Assembly (NCBI RefSeq): GCF_051487185.1
Contig: NZ_JAHVDK010000001.1
Location: 186,001-250,000 of the forward strand
Reading direction: 5' to 3'
DNA from: Inquilinus limosus_F
GTDB taxonomy: Bacteria > Pseudomonadota > Alphaproteobacteria > DSM-16000 > Inquilinaceae
DNA: 64,000 bases
Position numbers and translations under genes: made by a program
Notes under the pieces: model-generated
What the model was told of the DNA's origin: nothing
The model's database searches: none
The model's input: the letters and a program-made list of their open reading frames with translations, nothing else
Part shown: one piece after another, positions 26,457-35,476 of the stretch
Layout of the letters: every line of letters begins with the position of its first letter
How positions within the stretch are numbered: position 1 is the stretch's first letter

Positions 26457-27233
26457 ATGGCCATACCGAAGATCGTCCACTACGTCTGGGTCGGCCCAAA
26501 GGCGTTGCCGGAGGAGGACCGGCAGCGTGTCGAACAGTGGCGCGGCGTCCTGCCCGACTGGGAGTTCCGCTTCTGGAACAATGACAACGTCAATTTCGGA
26601 AGCCGCTATCTCTCGCAGGCCTACTCGGTCCGGGCCTGGAACCGCGTGTCGGACTATACACGCATGGACGCGCTGTCCAGATTCGGCGGCGTGTATCTGG
26701 ATACCGACATGGAGCTTCGCCGGCCGCTCGATCCGTTGCTGGGCAATGCCGCGTTCCTGGGCTTCCAGATGGGCGATGAGAGGCCGGATGTGATGGTCAA
26801 CGGCGCGATTTTCGGGGCGGAACCGGGGCATTGGCTGCCGGCGACGATACGGGACATCTTCGACAAGCAGCTGGACGGCCATACCAATATCGGTTCTTTC
26901 GCCGGGCCGGGCCTGATCACAAAGGTGCTCCAGGACAATGGATTGAGAGGCTACTCGGACGAAGGCGTCACCGTGCGGGATGTGACGATCTACCCGAAAC
27001 GCTTCTTCTATCCCTATTCATGGTTGGAGGAATACAGCCCCGAGGTGGTGACCCCGGACACCTTCGCTATCCATCGTTGGGCTGAAACATGGGTCGTGAA
27101 CGATCAGAGTTTGCGGACACGGCTCAAGCGTGCATGGATGAGGCAATTGGCCCGCTATCTGCCCAAGACAGCGTTGTGGAGCGCCAAGATGGCGGTGCGA
27201 CGGGGTAGCCAGCGAGCGACAGGGAGGTCATGA
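26457..27233 (+). CDS. Glycosyltransferase with DXD motif (GT32-like)
   Basis: 258-residue transferase of the Gly_transf_sug group. It has IPKIVHYVWVG at the start and the donor-site motif SDYTRMDALSRFGGVYLDTDMELRRP, where DTD binds the metal-nucleotide complex. ATG 26457 follows an AAGGGGA site; a TTG just before it is less likely. Its stop overlaps the start of the next gene by 4 bases (ATGA), so the two are translationally coupled. Confidence 0.87.
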   Translation: MAIPKIVHYVWVGPKALPEEDRQRVEQWRGVLPDWEFRFWNNDNVNFGSRYLSQAYSVRAWNRVSDYTRMDALSRFGGVYLDTDMELRRPLDPLLGNAAFLGFQMGDERPDVMVNGAIFGAEPGHWLPATIRDIFDKQLDGHTNIGSFAGPGLITKVLQDNGLRGYSDEGVTVRDVTIYPKRFFYPYSWLEEYSPEVVTPDTFAIHRWAETWVVNDQSLRTRLKRAWMRQLARYLPKTALWSAKMAVRRGSQRATGRS

Positions 27234-28288
27234 TGGATACCGTCGCGATCGTTGACACCGCCATCTGCACCGACAATCTCGGCGACGAGATCATCATGGA
27301 TGCGGTCAATGACGTGGTCTGGGAGCTGTTTCCGGACGCGTATATTTTCCGGGTCCCAAGTCACGAGGCGTTGTCGGACCGCACACGCAAGTTTATCCGG
27401 CAGGCGGACTGGTGCTTCATCGGCGGAACGAATCTGCTGTCCTCCGACATCGGTCCCAAAGGGCTCTGGCGCCTGGACAGGATGGGGGCTGCCGCCTATG
27501 GCTCCACGCGGACCGTCTGCCTCGGGACCGGCTGGAACAAGTACATGTCCGACGCGACGCCGGAGACGCGGAGCCTGCTCCAGACCGCACTGTCCCCCGA
27601 TCTGATCCACTCCGTCCGCGACAGCTATACGGCCAGTCACCTGGAGAAGGTCGGGCGCAAGGCGGTCACGACCTCCTGCATGACCACCTGGTCGCTGACC
27701 CCGGAACACTGCAGCAGCATCCCGACGAAACGGGCCTCGTCGGTCGTCTTCACGCTGTCCGCCTGGCGAGCGGATGTGGATGCCGATCGTGCCTTCGTCG
27801 AGTTGCTGAGGCGTCGTTACAGACGCGTGTATTTCTTTTCTCAGATGCAGAACGACTACGACTATTTCCGTAAGTTCGGATGGGATGACATATCCGTCGT
27901 TGCCGTCACCACCCAGGCGTACGACCGCTTCCTCGAAAATGAGGACGTCGATTTCGTCGGGACCCGGCTCCACGGCGGCATCCGCGCGATGCAGAAGGGC
28001 CGGCGTGCCCTGATCCTCGCGATCGACAACCGCGCCACCGAACTCGGCAAGGATACCGGCCTCCCCGTCGTCCAGCGCACTGATACCGCCGGTATCGACG
28101 CTTGGCTGGAGCGGGAAGAGCCGATCCGGCCCAGCCTTCCCCGCGACGCGATCGATCGCTGGAAAGCGCAGTTCCGCGGCGAGGCCGCCGCGGCAGTCCC
28201 GAAGCCTGCCCCCGTCGCCGAGCCGACCGCGGGGCGATACCTGTCCCGTCTGAGACGGGCCCTGACGCGGGTCTACTCGCCCGCCTGA
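27230..28288 (+). CDS. Polysaccharide pyruvyl transferase family protein
   Basis: 352-residue protein of the PS_pyruv_trans family (CsaB/WcaK-like), which adds pyruvate ketals from phosphoenolpyruvate to sugars. It shows TDNLGDEIIMDAV at the N-terminus, the GGTNLLS segment and the C-terminal FVGTRLHGGIRAMQKG, the most conserved signature of the family. The start is coupled to the upstream glycosyltransferase. Pyruvylation of the exported polymer is the likely role. Confidence 0.85.
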   Translation: MMDTVAIVDTAICTDNLGDEIIMDAVNDVVWELFPDAYIFRVPSHEALSDRTRKFIRQADWCFIGGTNLLSSDIGPKGLWRLDRMGAAAYGSTRTVCLGTGWNKYMSDATPETRSLLQTALSPDLIHSVRDSYTASHLEKVGRKAVTTSCMTTWSLTPEHCSSIPTKRASSVVFTLSAWRADVDADRAFVELLRRRYRRVYFFSQMQNDYDYFRKFGWDDISVVAVTTQAYDRFLENEDVDFVGTRLHGGIRAMQKGRRALILAIDNRATELGKDTGLPVVQRTDTAGIDAWLEREEPIRPSLPRDAIDRWKAQFRGEAAAAVPKPAPVAEPTAGRYLSRLRRALTRVYSPA

Positions 28289-28305
28289 CCTTCCGCTCCG
28301 GATAA

Positions 28306-28329
28306 GACGGATGCCCTGGGGCATCCGTC
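28306..28329. terminator. Hairpin between convergent pyruvyl transferase and galE
   Basis: 11-base complementary arms (28306-28316 and 28319-28329) in a 53-base gap between converging genes. The tiny centre means the innermost pairs open. It is probably a bidirectional terminator. Confidence 0.65.
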
Positions 28330-28341
28330 GCCCTGGCGATG

Positions 28342-29340
28342 TCAGACGCTGGGACCGCCAGACTGCCTCTGGTACCAGTGCCACGCGGTCCGGATCGACT
28401 CCTCCAGACCGAAGCGGGGGCGGAAGCCCAGCGCTGATGCGGCGAGGCTGGGATCGGCGACGAGGGTCGGCGAGTCGCCGGGGCGGGGCGGCGAGAGCCG
28501 GACCGGAACCGGGCGCCCGGTCACCCGCTCCACCGCGGCGATCACCTCGCGAACGGTATGGCCCGTGCCGGTCCCGAGATTGAATGCCCGCGACGGGCCG
28601 CCGGCGAGCAGATAGCGCAGGGCGCGGACATGGGCATCCGCCAGATCGGCGACGTGGATGTAATCGCGGATGCAGGTCCCGTCGGGCGTGGGATAGTCGT
28701 CGCCGAGGATCTCGATATGCGGGCGATGGCCGGCCGCCGCCATCAGGACCAGCGGGATCAGATGGGTCTCGGGATCGTGCGCCTCGCCGATCTGGCCGTC
28801 GGGATCGGCGCCGCAGGCGTTGAAATAGCGCAGCGCGGCCCAGCGCAGCCCGTAGGCGGCGGCGAAATCGGCCAGCATGCGCTCGATCATCAGCTTCGAG
28901 GCGCCATACGGATGGATCGGGTGCTGCGGCGTGTCCTCGGCGATCGGGATGCGCTCGGGCGGGCCGTAGGTGGCGCAGGTGCTGGAGAACACGACAGTGC
29001 CGATGCCGTGGCGGCGCGCGGCCTCGAGCAGGCTGAGCGACCCCGAGACGTTGTTCCGGTAGTACAGGGCTGGCTCCGAGACCGATTCCCCGACATAGGT
29101 CAGGGCCGCGAAATGCAGGATGGCGACCGGCTTGTGGCGCGCCATGATCCGGTCCAGCGCCGCCCCGTCGCCGATATCGGCCTCCTCCAGCGGTCCCCAT
29201 TGGACGAAGCCGCGATGTCCTCGCGACAGGTTGTCGACCGTGACCGGAACAAAGCCGGCCGCCGCCAGGGCCTTGCAGGCATGGCTGCCGATGTAGCCGG
29301 CGCCGCCAGTGACCAGGACGGAGGGATTTTCGTGGTTCAT
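28342..29340 (-). CDS. galE: UDP-glucose 4-epimerase
   Basis: 332-residue extended short-chain dehydrogenase interconverting UDP-glucose and UDP-galactose. It has the NAD fold VLVTGGAGYIGSHACKAL, the FSSTCATYG catalytic Ser/Thr region and the PYGASKLMIE Tyr-x-x-x-Lys pair. The C-terminal sugar-binding end RPGDSPTLVADPSLA is typical of bacterial GalE. It supplies UDP-galactose for the polysaccharide and is the only gene on the minus strand in this part of the locus. Confidence 0.93.
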   Translation of the reverse strand: MNHENPSVLVTGGAGYIGSHACKALAAAGFVPVTVDNLSRGHRGFVQWGPLEEADIGDGAALDRIMARHKPVAILHFAALTYVGESVSEPALYYRNNVSGSLSLLEAARRHGIGTVVFSSTCATYGPPERIPIAEDTPQHPIHPYGASKLMIERMLADFAAAYGLRWAALRYFNACGADPDGQIGEAHDPETHLIPLVLMAAAGHRPHIEILGDDYPTPDGTCIRDYIHVADLADAHVRALRYLLAGGPSRAFNLGTGTGHTVREVIAAVERVTGRPVPVRLSPPRPGDSPTLVADPSLAASALGFRPRFGLEESIRTAWHWYQRQSGGPSV

Positions 29341-29691
29341 CTGGGGGAGAATCCTGCCTTGAAGCCCTTCTGAGACGTGGCCGCCCCGGTCGATATTTCA
29401 CGCCCGTCGGTCAAGAAGATGGCATGTCTGCCACATCCCCCCGCCGGCCGCAAAGCTGCCCATTCTTCCCGTCTTGAAGACCGATGGCATCAATTGGGTC
29501 GGCAGGGATCCGCGGTTGGTATGCCGATCCGTACCTTCGGCGGATCACTGGACGATCAGGGGTACCCTGGCCGCGCCGGTCTCCACGGGCGTGGCCAAGC
29601 TTTCGCGGCCGTGATACGAGCATCGTGTTGCCGGGGATCCGTCGCCATGGCGCATGCCAACGGACCCCGAGGGCCGGATGGAGCGGGGCGG
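29341..29691. other. 351-base divergent intergenic region
   Basis: It lies between galE and a glycosyltransferase. The frame of the glycosyltransferase is open through it, but that part has no family similarity, so I treat it as promoter region. No repeat or clear promoter was recognised. Confidence 0.45.
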
Positions 29692-30660
29692 ATGATCGAG
29701 GATCGGTCGAGAGACTCTGCGTGCCCCGATGTGGACGTGCTCGTCGCCACATACAATGGCGAGCGGTTCCTGCCTCAGCTCCTTGACTCCCTGCTGCAGC
29801 AGAGCCACGGGCGCATGAACGTCATCATCGGGGATGACGGTTCCAACGACCGGACGCACGAGATCGTCGAAGCCTATCGTCCGCGGTTCGGCCGCCTCGA
29901 ATTTCACGATTTCGGCGCCGAGGCGTCGCACGGGGCCTGCGTCAACTTCTCCCGACTGATGGGCAAGGCCGGATCCGACTATGTGATGTTCTGCGACCAG
30001 GACGATGTCTGGCTGCCGACGAAGATCGAGCGGACCTTGGGGCTGATGCGGTCCGTCGAAGCCGCGCGTGGACCGGATCTGCCGATCCTGGTGCACACGG
30101 ATCTCAAGGTCGTCGATCGCGACCTGGCGCCGCTCGCCGAATCGATGTGGCGATCGCAGGGCATCGATCCGGGGCAGACATCGGTCCGCAGGTTTATCGT
30201 GGAGAACAATGTCACCGGCTGCACCGCCATGATCAACCGGGCGCTTCTCCGCCTTGTCGGCGACGTCCCGCCGCAGGCGATCATGCATGACTGGTGGATC
30301 GCCCTTGCCGCGGCCTGTTTCGGGACGATCGCCCATCTGCCGGAGCAGACGATCCTGTATCGGCAGCACGGTGCCAATGCCATCGGCGCGAAGACCTGGG
30401 GTGTTCAGGCCATCTGGCGGCAGATGATCGACGTGCTGACGGGAGGAGGGGCCGCCGCGTCAGTGCAGAAGACGATCGACCAGGCGGGCGCGTTTCTCGG
30501 CCGCCACGGCGACGGCATGGACGATGCGACGCGAGCGCTCTTCTCGAAATACGCCGCCGTCAAATCGATGCCGAAATTGGAGCGAAAGCTGTTCCTGATC
30601 CGGAACGGCCTGGTCAAGGCCAAATGGCAGAAGTCGCTGGGGCAGATCCTGGTGACATGA
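29692..30660 (+). CDS. Glycosyltransferase family 2
   Basis: 322-residue GT-A transferase with VDVLVATYNGERFLPQLLDSLL, IIGDDGSNDRT and FCDQDDVWLPTKI, the acidic donor site. This pattern is common in O-antigen rhamnosyl- and galactosyltransferases. The frame is open for 105 codons before this ATG, but the family starts here and a GGAG site lies 9 bases upstream. ATG 29647 is a possible alternative. The next transferase follows after 66 bases. Confidence 0.87.
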   Translation: MIEDRSRDSACPDVDVLVATYNGERFLPQLLDSLLQQSHGRMNVIIGDDGSNDRTHEIVEAYRPRFGRLEFHDFGAEASHGACVNFSRLMGKAGSDYVMFCDQDDVWLPTKIERTLGLMRSVEAARGPDLPILVHTDLKVVDRDLAPLAESMWRSQGIDPGQTSVRRFIVENNVTGCTAMINRALLRLVGDVPPQAIMHDWWIALAAACFGTIAHLPEQTILYRQHGANAIGAKTWGVQAIWRQMIDVLTGGGAAASVQKTIDQAGAFLGRHGDGMDDATRALFSKYAAVKSMPKLERKLFLIRNGLVKAKWQKSLGQILVT

Positions 30661-30726
30661 CCGGCCGCACGCCGCCAGCGACACGGATCTTCGCAGGGCG
30701 CCGGACGCGCATTTCGAGGACGAAGG

Positions 30727-31635
30727 ATGCCCCAGGTCTCCGTCATCATCCCCACCTACAACCGCGCGGAGACGATCGAGGCTGCGGTGCGCAGCGTGCT
30801 GCAGCAGACCTTCCAGGATTTCGAGATCCTGGTCGTCGACGACGCGTCGACAGATGACACGGTCGCCAGGTTGGCCCGCATCGAGGACGCCCGCCTGACC
30901 GTAATCGCGGCACCGACGAATGGCGGCGGGGCGCGCGCCCGCAATCTCGGCCTGGAGCGGGCGACGGCGCCCCTGGTCGCGTTCCAGGACAGCGATGATT
31001 TCTGGCTGCCGACCAAGCTCGCCAGCCAGGTGGCGCTGCTGCACCAGGCCGGCGCCGGGGCGATCGCCACATTCTGCAGCTTCATCTATCTGTCCGGGCC
31101 GCGCACGGCGGTTCTGCCGGCAGGCACTGAGATCGCGCCGGCCGAGATCGCGCGGACGCTGTTCCGGCGCAATCTGATCAGCACCCAGACGCTGCTGGCG
31201 CGGCGCTCGGAGATCGAGGCCATCGGCGGCTTCGATCCGGCCATGCCCCGTTTTCAGGATTGGGAGCTGTGCATCCGCCTGGCGCAGCGCGGCGAGATCC
31301 GCCACGACCCGGTCCCCCGCGTCGTCGTCTGCGCCACACCGAACAGCATCTCGACCCGGTACGAGGCCAGTCTCGAGGCCCGGCAGCGCATCATCGATCT
31401 CTGCCGCAGGCTCGATGCGCCCAGGGAGGCGCAGGCGGCACAGTGCTTCACCCTGGGCACGCGGCTCCTCGCCGTCGGGCGCACACAAGAGGCGGCAGAG
31501 GCGTTCCGCGACGCCCGGGGACTCGGCGGCGGCCTCAAGCCGCGCGTTGGGATTGCGCTGTCCTATCTGCCGAGCGGGCTGTTCAAGACCTTCGCCGAGC
31601 CCGCTATTATCCGGAGGGACAGCGGCCTGCGCTGA
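30727..31635 (+). CDS. Glycosyltransferase family 2
   Basis: 302-residue GT-A transferase: PQVSVIIPTYNRAETIEAAVRSVL, ILVVDDASTDDT and the donor-site FQDSDDFWLPTKL. A central GGFDPAMPRFQDWELCIRLAQRG matches the acceptor-side motif of the family. The last 70 residues form a helical tail without a clear function. It is co-directional with its neighbours and probably adds another sugar of the repeat unit. Confidence 0.88.
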   Translation: MPQVSVIIPTYNRAETIEAAVRSVLQQTFQDFEILVVDDASTDDTVARLARIEDARLTVIAAPTNGGGARARNLGLERATAPLVAFQDSDDFWLPTKLASQVALLHQAGAGAIATFCSFIYLSGPRTAVLPAGTEIAPAEIARTLFRRNLISTQTLLARRSEIEAIGGFDPAMPRFQDWELCIRLAQRGEIRHDPVPRVVVCATPNSISTRYEASLEARQRIIDLCRRLDAPREAQAAQCFTLGTRLLAVGRTQEAAEAFRDARGLGGGLKPRVGIALSYLPSGLFKTFAEPAIIRRDSGLR

Positions 31636-31889
31636 CGGCTCTCGGGCGACCAGGCGCGGGTCGCGGGCGGTAGGGGAGTTGATTGTCGCAGCCGTGGCGT
31701 TGTAGAGACGTGGGCGCCTTCGACGACATGGACGGTTGGGAAGATCCCAGGAACCGCGGATCGGGACACGAGAACGAAGCCGCCTGGCATGGCACCGGAG
31801 TGCGGATGAGGACAGCGTGATCCGATGCACCTCGGCTTTCTGAAGTCGGCGCGGCGAAGGAACCGGGCAGGATCTGCCATGGAGAATCT

Positions 31890-32819
31890 ATGACGGTCAC
31901 ACGTGAATTTCCTGGCCTCAGCGTTCCTGATCCCGTGGTGACGGCACCATCCGGGGCCAGGAGATTCGCCGTTTCGAAGTGGGAAGTCATCGCGGCCGCT
32001 GCTGTCGTCCTGTCAGTCTGGATGCTGGTAGGTTTTTATCTGGCAACCGCGATTCCACGTTATACAGCCTCGGTCGTCATTGGATCCGCGGGGCCGGACA
32101 GCAATCAAAGTTCAGCTTTATCTTCTGCGCTGTCCGCCCTTTCCATACCGACTTCTACGAGCACAAGAAACAACGCGACTGAGAAGTATCTGTACGTCAT
32201 CACAACGGCCAGCTTTGCTAAGCGGCTTATCGAAAAGTACGGTTTTGAGAAATTAATTTTCAGGGATCGCTGGAATGGCAGCGAATGGACTGCACCGCGC
32301 GGCCTCACCAACAAGCTCTCCATCGCCCTCAGGGAGCTGTTTGGCTACCAGCCTTGGGCTCCACCTGATGAAGTTGATGTGTCCAATTACCTGACCAACA
32401 ACCTGCTGCTGGAGTCGGACGCCGACAGCGGCTTTGTGAAGATCTCCTTCGACAATAGCAGCCGGGATCTGGCGGCCAGGGTCCTGGACATCGTCACGAC
32501 AGAGGGTGATGCGTATCTCAAGGAGGTGAACGAGGGGCTTTATCTGTCCCAGCTTGACTTCGTGACGAAGAAGATCGCTGAGACCAGCAATCTTGAGGTG
32601 ATCAACGCGCTTCGCGCTTATCTCGTGAATGTCGTGCTCAGCAAGACTCTGCTGAGCGACAGCAACAGCTACGCCATCCGCACCTGGGGCGGCGTCAGCG
32701 TGACCAGCCTTCCGACCAAGCCGCCGGTGGTGATGGCGTTCCTGCTCGGTTTCGTCCTCGGCCCGATTCTGGCCCTCTCGCTGATATTCTTCGGGCGCTG
32801 GATCCGCCCAAGGGCATGA
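31890..32819 (+). CDS. Wzz-like polysaccharide chain-length/co-polymerase protein
   Basis: 309-residue inner-membrane protein with a helix at about residues 34-55 and another at about 281-302, bracketing a periplasmic domain. A proline-containing LPTKPPVVMAFLLGF lies before the second helix, as in Wzz/PCP proteins. It is shorter than classical chain-length regulators, and its N-terminal VSKWEVIAAAAVVLSV is divergent, so the call rests mainly on topology and on its place next to the polymerase. Base composition is lower in GC than its neighbours. A GGAG site precedes the ATG. Confidence 0.7.
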   Translation: MTVTREFPGLSVPDPVVTAPSGARRFAVSKWEVIAAAAVVLSVWMLVGFYLATAIPRYTASVVIGSAGPDSNQSSALSSALSALSIPTSTSTRNNATEKYLYVITTASFAKRLIEKYGFEKLIFRDRWNGSEWTAPRGLTNKLSIALRELFGYQPWAPPDEVDVSNYLTNNLLLESDADSGFVKISFDNSSRDLAARVLDIVTTEGDAYLKEVNEGLYLSQLDFVTKKIAETSNLEVINALRAYLVNVVLSKTLLSDSNSYAIRTWGGVSVTSLPTKPPVVMAFLLGFVLGPILALSLIFFGRWIRPRA

Positions 32820-32837
32820 CCCGGATCAGGTCGGCAG

Positions 32838-34163
32838 ATGCGTAGCGATACGGGCCGATCCGTCGGCGCGGGCCCTGCGATCGGGCAGGCCGACCGTGCG
32901 GCGTTCAGGGGCGCCGTGATGCTGCTGTTCGTGGCCGTCATCCTCGGGATCGGCAGTTCGCTTGCGATCCTGGCCCTGCAGGTGCTGCTGCTGCTGGCGC
33001 TTCTCGCCTTTGCCCTGAAGGACGCGATCGCCCGGCGGTTTGCCGTGGATCCGACCTTTGGAGCCCTGGGGTTGATTCTGCTGATTGTCAGCTACGCCAT
33101 CGTTGCAGCGTTCATTTCGTATTCCGATGCGAGCTATGCGGCAGGCATTCAGATCAAGTTTATGCTCACCTTTCTTTCGACCCTTTTCATTGTTTGGATT
33201 TTATATTACTCGATTGTGAATAAATTGATTTCTCCCGAGTCTGTTCTGAAGTGTGCTATATATGCCTTTGTGATATATAGTCTTGGGAAGATCGCGCTTA
33301 ATATTTTTATCGTTATGCAGTTGCTTCAGGAGAATGAGCTAAGAGAAGTTATCAGAAACAGCCTTGGGGCAGCCTTCATTAGCACTAGTCTATTTTTTGG
33401 TTTGATCAGAATTAATTTGCCGCCGGACTTTGGGATACCGGTAGTTATTTTCTGTCTTATAACGTCAAGCAGATTGGGGATCTCGATCTCCGGCAAGGCG
33501 AAGGCCTTCTACATCTTTGCCCTGCTGTCGGCCATGCTGATCGCGTATTCGCGCTATCTTTGGGGGGTGGCGTTCTGCGCGACCTTCTTTGCGACCCTGG
33601 TCATGGGTAGAAAGCATCTGCTCGTCTTTGTCCTGCTGTCGGCAGGGCTTTCGGGATTTGCGCTAGCAAATGAGGAAATTTGGACCACTATCGAGAATAG
33701 ATTTTCCTCATACGCGGTCGATGCCTCAGATAAGCTTCGTGATACTCAAATGAAGGCTTTGCTGGATTCAATAAATTCTCAACCCTTTTTTGGAAAAGGG
33801 TTGGCAACTTATGTTCCGTATCTTATCAGATCGAAGAATTCTCCTTACAGCTACGAATTGCAGATATTGGCAACAATGATGCAATTTGGAATTATCGGTA
33901 TAATTCCAATTATGGTTTTCCTCTCCGCCTTTGTGTCCACAATTAAAACAAGAGATATATTTATATATTCGGTCATCTGTGTAATGTATGCATTCTGGAT
34001 TCTGGCAGGATTCACCAATCCCTCTTTGATCGGGCGGGCTGCGGCGATCGTATTTGTGATGTTTGTATGCGTGGGGTTCTTGTCGCCGCGGCTAGAGCGC
34101 GGCGCGGAGTCGCGAAAGACCGGCGCGGAACATGCGGTGGCCGCGGTGCGACGGCCGAGATAG
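32838..34163 (+). CDS. Wzy-like O-antigen/polysaccharide polymerase, low GC
   Basis: 441-residue membrane protein with about 10-12 helices, a long loop in the second half and no catalytic signature, as expected for Wzy-type polymerases. Its neighbours (Wzz-like, Wzx-like, transferases) support the role. The stretch from about 33100 to 34050 is clearly AT-richer than the rest of the window and uses codons such as TTA, ATA and AGA that are rare elsewhere here. Both ends of the gene return to high GC, which points to acquisition of this gene core by transfer. Confidence 0.75.
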   Translation: MRSDTGRSVGAGPAIGQADRAAFRGAVMLLFVAVILGIGSSLAILALQVLLLLALLAFALKDAIARRFAVDPTFGALGLILLIVSYAIVAAFISYSDASYAAGIQIKFMLTFLSTLFIVWILYYSIVNKLISPESVLKCAIYAFVIYSLGKIALNIFIVMQLLQENELREVIRNSLGAAFISTSLFFGLIRINLPPDFGIPVVIFCLITSSRLGISISGKAKAFYIFALLSAMLIAYSRYLWGVAFCATFFATLVMGRKHLLVFVLLSAGLSGFALANEEIWTTIENRFSSYAVDASDKLRDTQMKALLDSINSQPFFGKGLATYVPYLIRSKNSPYSYELQILATMMQFGIIGIIPIMVFLSAFVSTIKTRDIFIYSVICVMYAFWILAGFTNPSLIGRAAAIVFVMFVCVGFLSPRLERGAESRKTGAEHAVAAVRRPR

Positions 34164-34391
34164 GGGATTGCCCGGCTGTGCGGGGACGATTGCCCGTCCG
34201 CGCGGTTTTCGTCGGGAATGGGTGTCGGCGGGAGCGGGCGACGCGGGCGGTCGCTGGGCAGCTTGGCCACATCACCGTTCCGGAGGCTTGACCGGAACTG
34301 TCTGAACCGGCAGTTATGGAGCCGGAAAGCGTGCTGTTCGACCCACCTCATGCGGAGTATTCGCAGACCCCTTGCCTCAGAGGGTTAGTCG

Positions 34392-35285
34392 ATGAATATC
34401 AAGCAGACCATCAAAAACACGGTCCCGGCGCCGGTTTTCTCCATCATCAGGGATGTTCCATGGGCTGTCCGTGATTTGTTCGATCGCGGTGCTCAAGATG
34501 AACTGATGCCGCCATTGCGATTGATGCGCGACGGGCCGAGGGGCCGGAAGATCTGGTCGGAGGCCGGAGAAGAGGTGGTGCGCTTCTACCGCGATATCCT
34601 GCGGCTCGATCGAAGCGCTGTCATGCTGGATATCGGCAGCGGTATCGGGCGCCGGACGATCCCGTTGCTGGCCTATCTGGATGACAAGGCGCGTTATATC
34701 GGCCTCGACATCGACCCGGATCAGGTCCGCTGGTGCAGCCGCAACATTACGCCGCGGAACTTCCGTTTCAGCTTCATCCACATCGATGTCTTCAACAAAT
34801 TCTACAACCACTCCGGTGCCATTCCCCCGTCCAAGCTCGTTCTGCCCTTCCCGGACAATTCCTTCGACGTCGTCTCGCTGTGGTCGGTCTTCACCCACAT
34901 GTATCCGGACGACGTGTCGCACTATCTTGCCGAGATTGGCCGCGTGCTACGCCCAGGCGGCCGGCTGGTCGCGTCGTACTTCCTGATGAACGATGACACC
35001 AAGGCCGGCCTGAAGAGCGGGACGATCAATCGCACCCTGTATCCGGGCGACCGCTACTGGACCACCAATCCAAACATGCCCGAGGACATGATAGCGCTGG
35101 ACGAAGCTTGGCTGCGCCGTGCCTATGCCGATGCGGGTTTGGCCTTCACCGAGCCCGTCCTCCGCGGTCGCTGGGCCGGTGCCAAGGTCGATCCGGGTCT
35201 GTTCGGTCTCAACTGGCAGGATATCGTCGTGGCACAGGCCGCAGACTCGACGCACTCGCCCATCCTGTCCGGAGGTGTGGTTTAG
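34392..35285 (+). CDS. Class I SAM-dependent methyltransferase
   Basis: 297-residue methyltransferase. The SAM-binding region VMLDIGSGIGRRTIPLLAYL is followed by YIGLDIDPDQVRWCSRN and a post-motif LPFPDNSFDVVSLWSVFTHM. The RVLRPGGRLVAS element closes the fold. It probably modifies a sugar or lipid-linked intermediate of the locus. The first 40 residues are not part of the fold. The substrate cannot be told from sequence. Confidence 0.85.
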   Translation: MNIKQTIKNTVPAPVFSIIRDVPWAVRDLFDRGAQDELMPPLRLMRDGPRGRKIWSEAGEEVVRFYRDILRLDRSAVMLDIGSGIGRRTIPLLAYLDDKARYIGLDIDPDQVRWCSRNITPRNFRFSFIHIDVFNKFYNHSGAIPPSKLVLPFPDNSFDVVSLWSVFTHMYPDDVSHYLAEIGRVLRPGGRLVASYFLMNDDTKAGLKSGTINRTLYPGDRYWTTNPNMPEDMIALDEAWLRRAYADAGLAFTEPVLRGRWAGAKVDPGLFGLNWQDIVVAQAADSTHSPILSGGVV

Positions 35286-35476
35286 GGGGCTGTTTCGAAG
35301 AGCCACGTACTCCATATCGTCCATACTGCTCTGGTATCACAGGCCCGGCCGGCTATGATCCGGGCGGTGATGGACGCCCACATCGAGGCTCCATCAGGAC
35401 CTCGACAGTCCTTGAATCACAAGGTCCACCGCCGCTCAGCCCTTTGAGGGCGGCTCTGGGAGACAAGGAGGAGTAC

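Noticed and set aside
29377..29691. N-terminal extension of the glycosyltransferase frame
   Set aside because: The region has no GT features and the GT-A fold begins just after residue 1 from ATG 29692.
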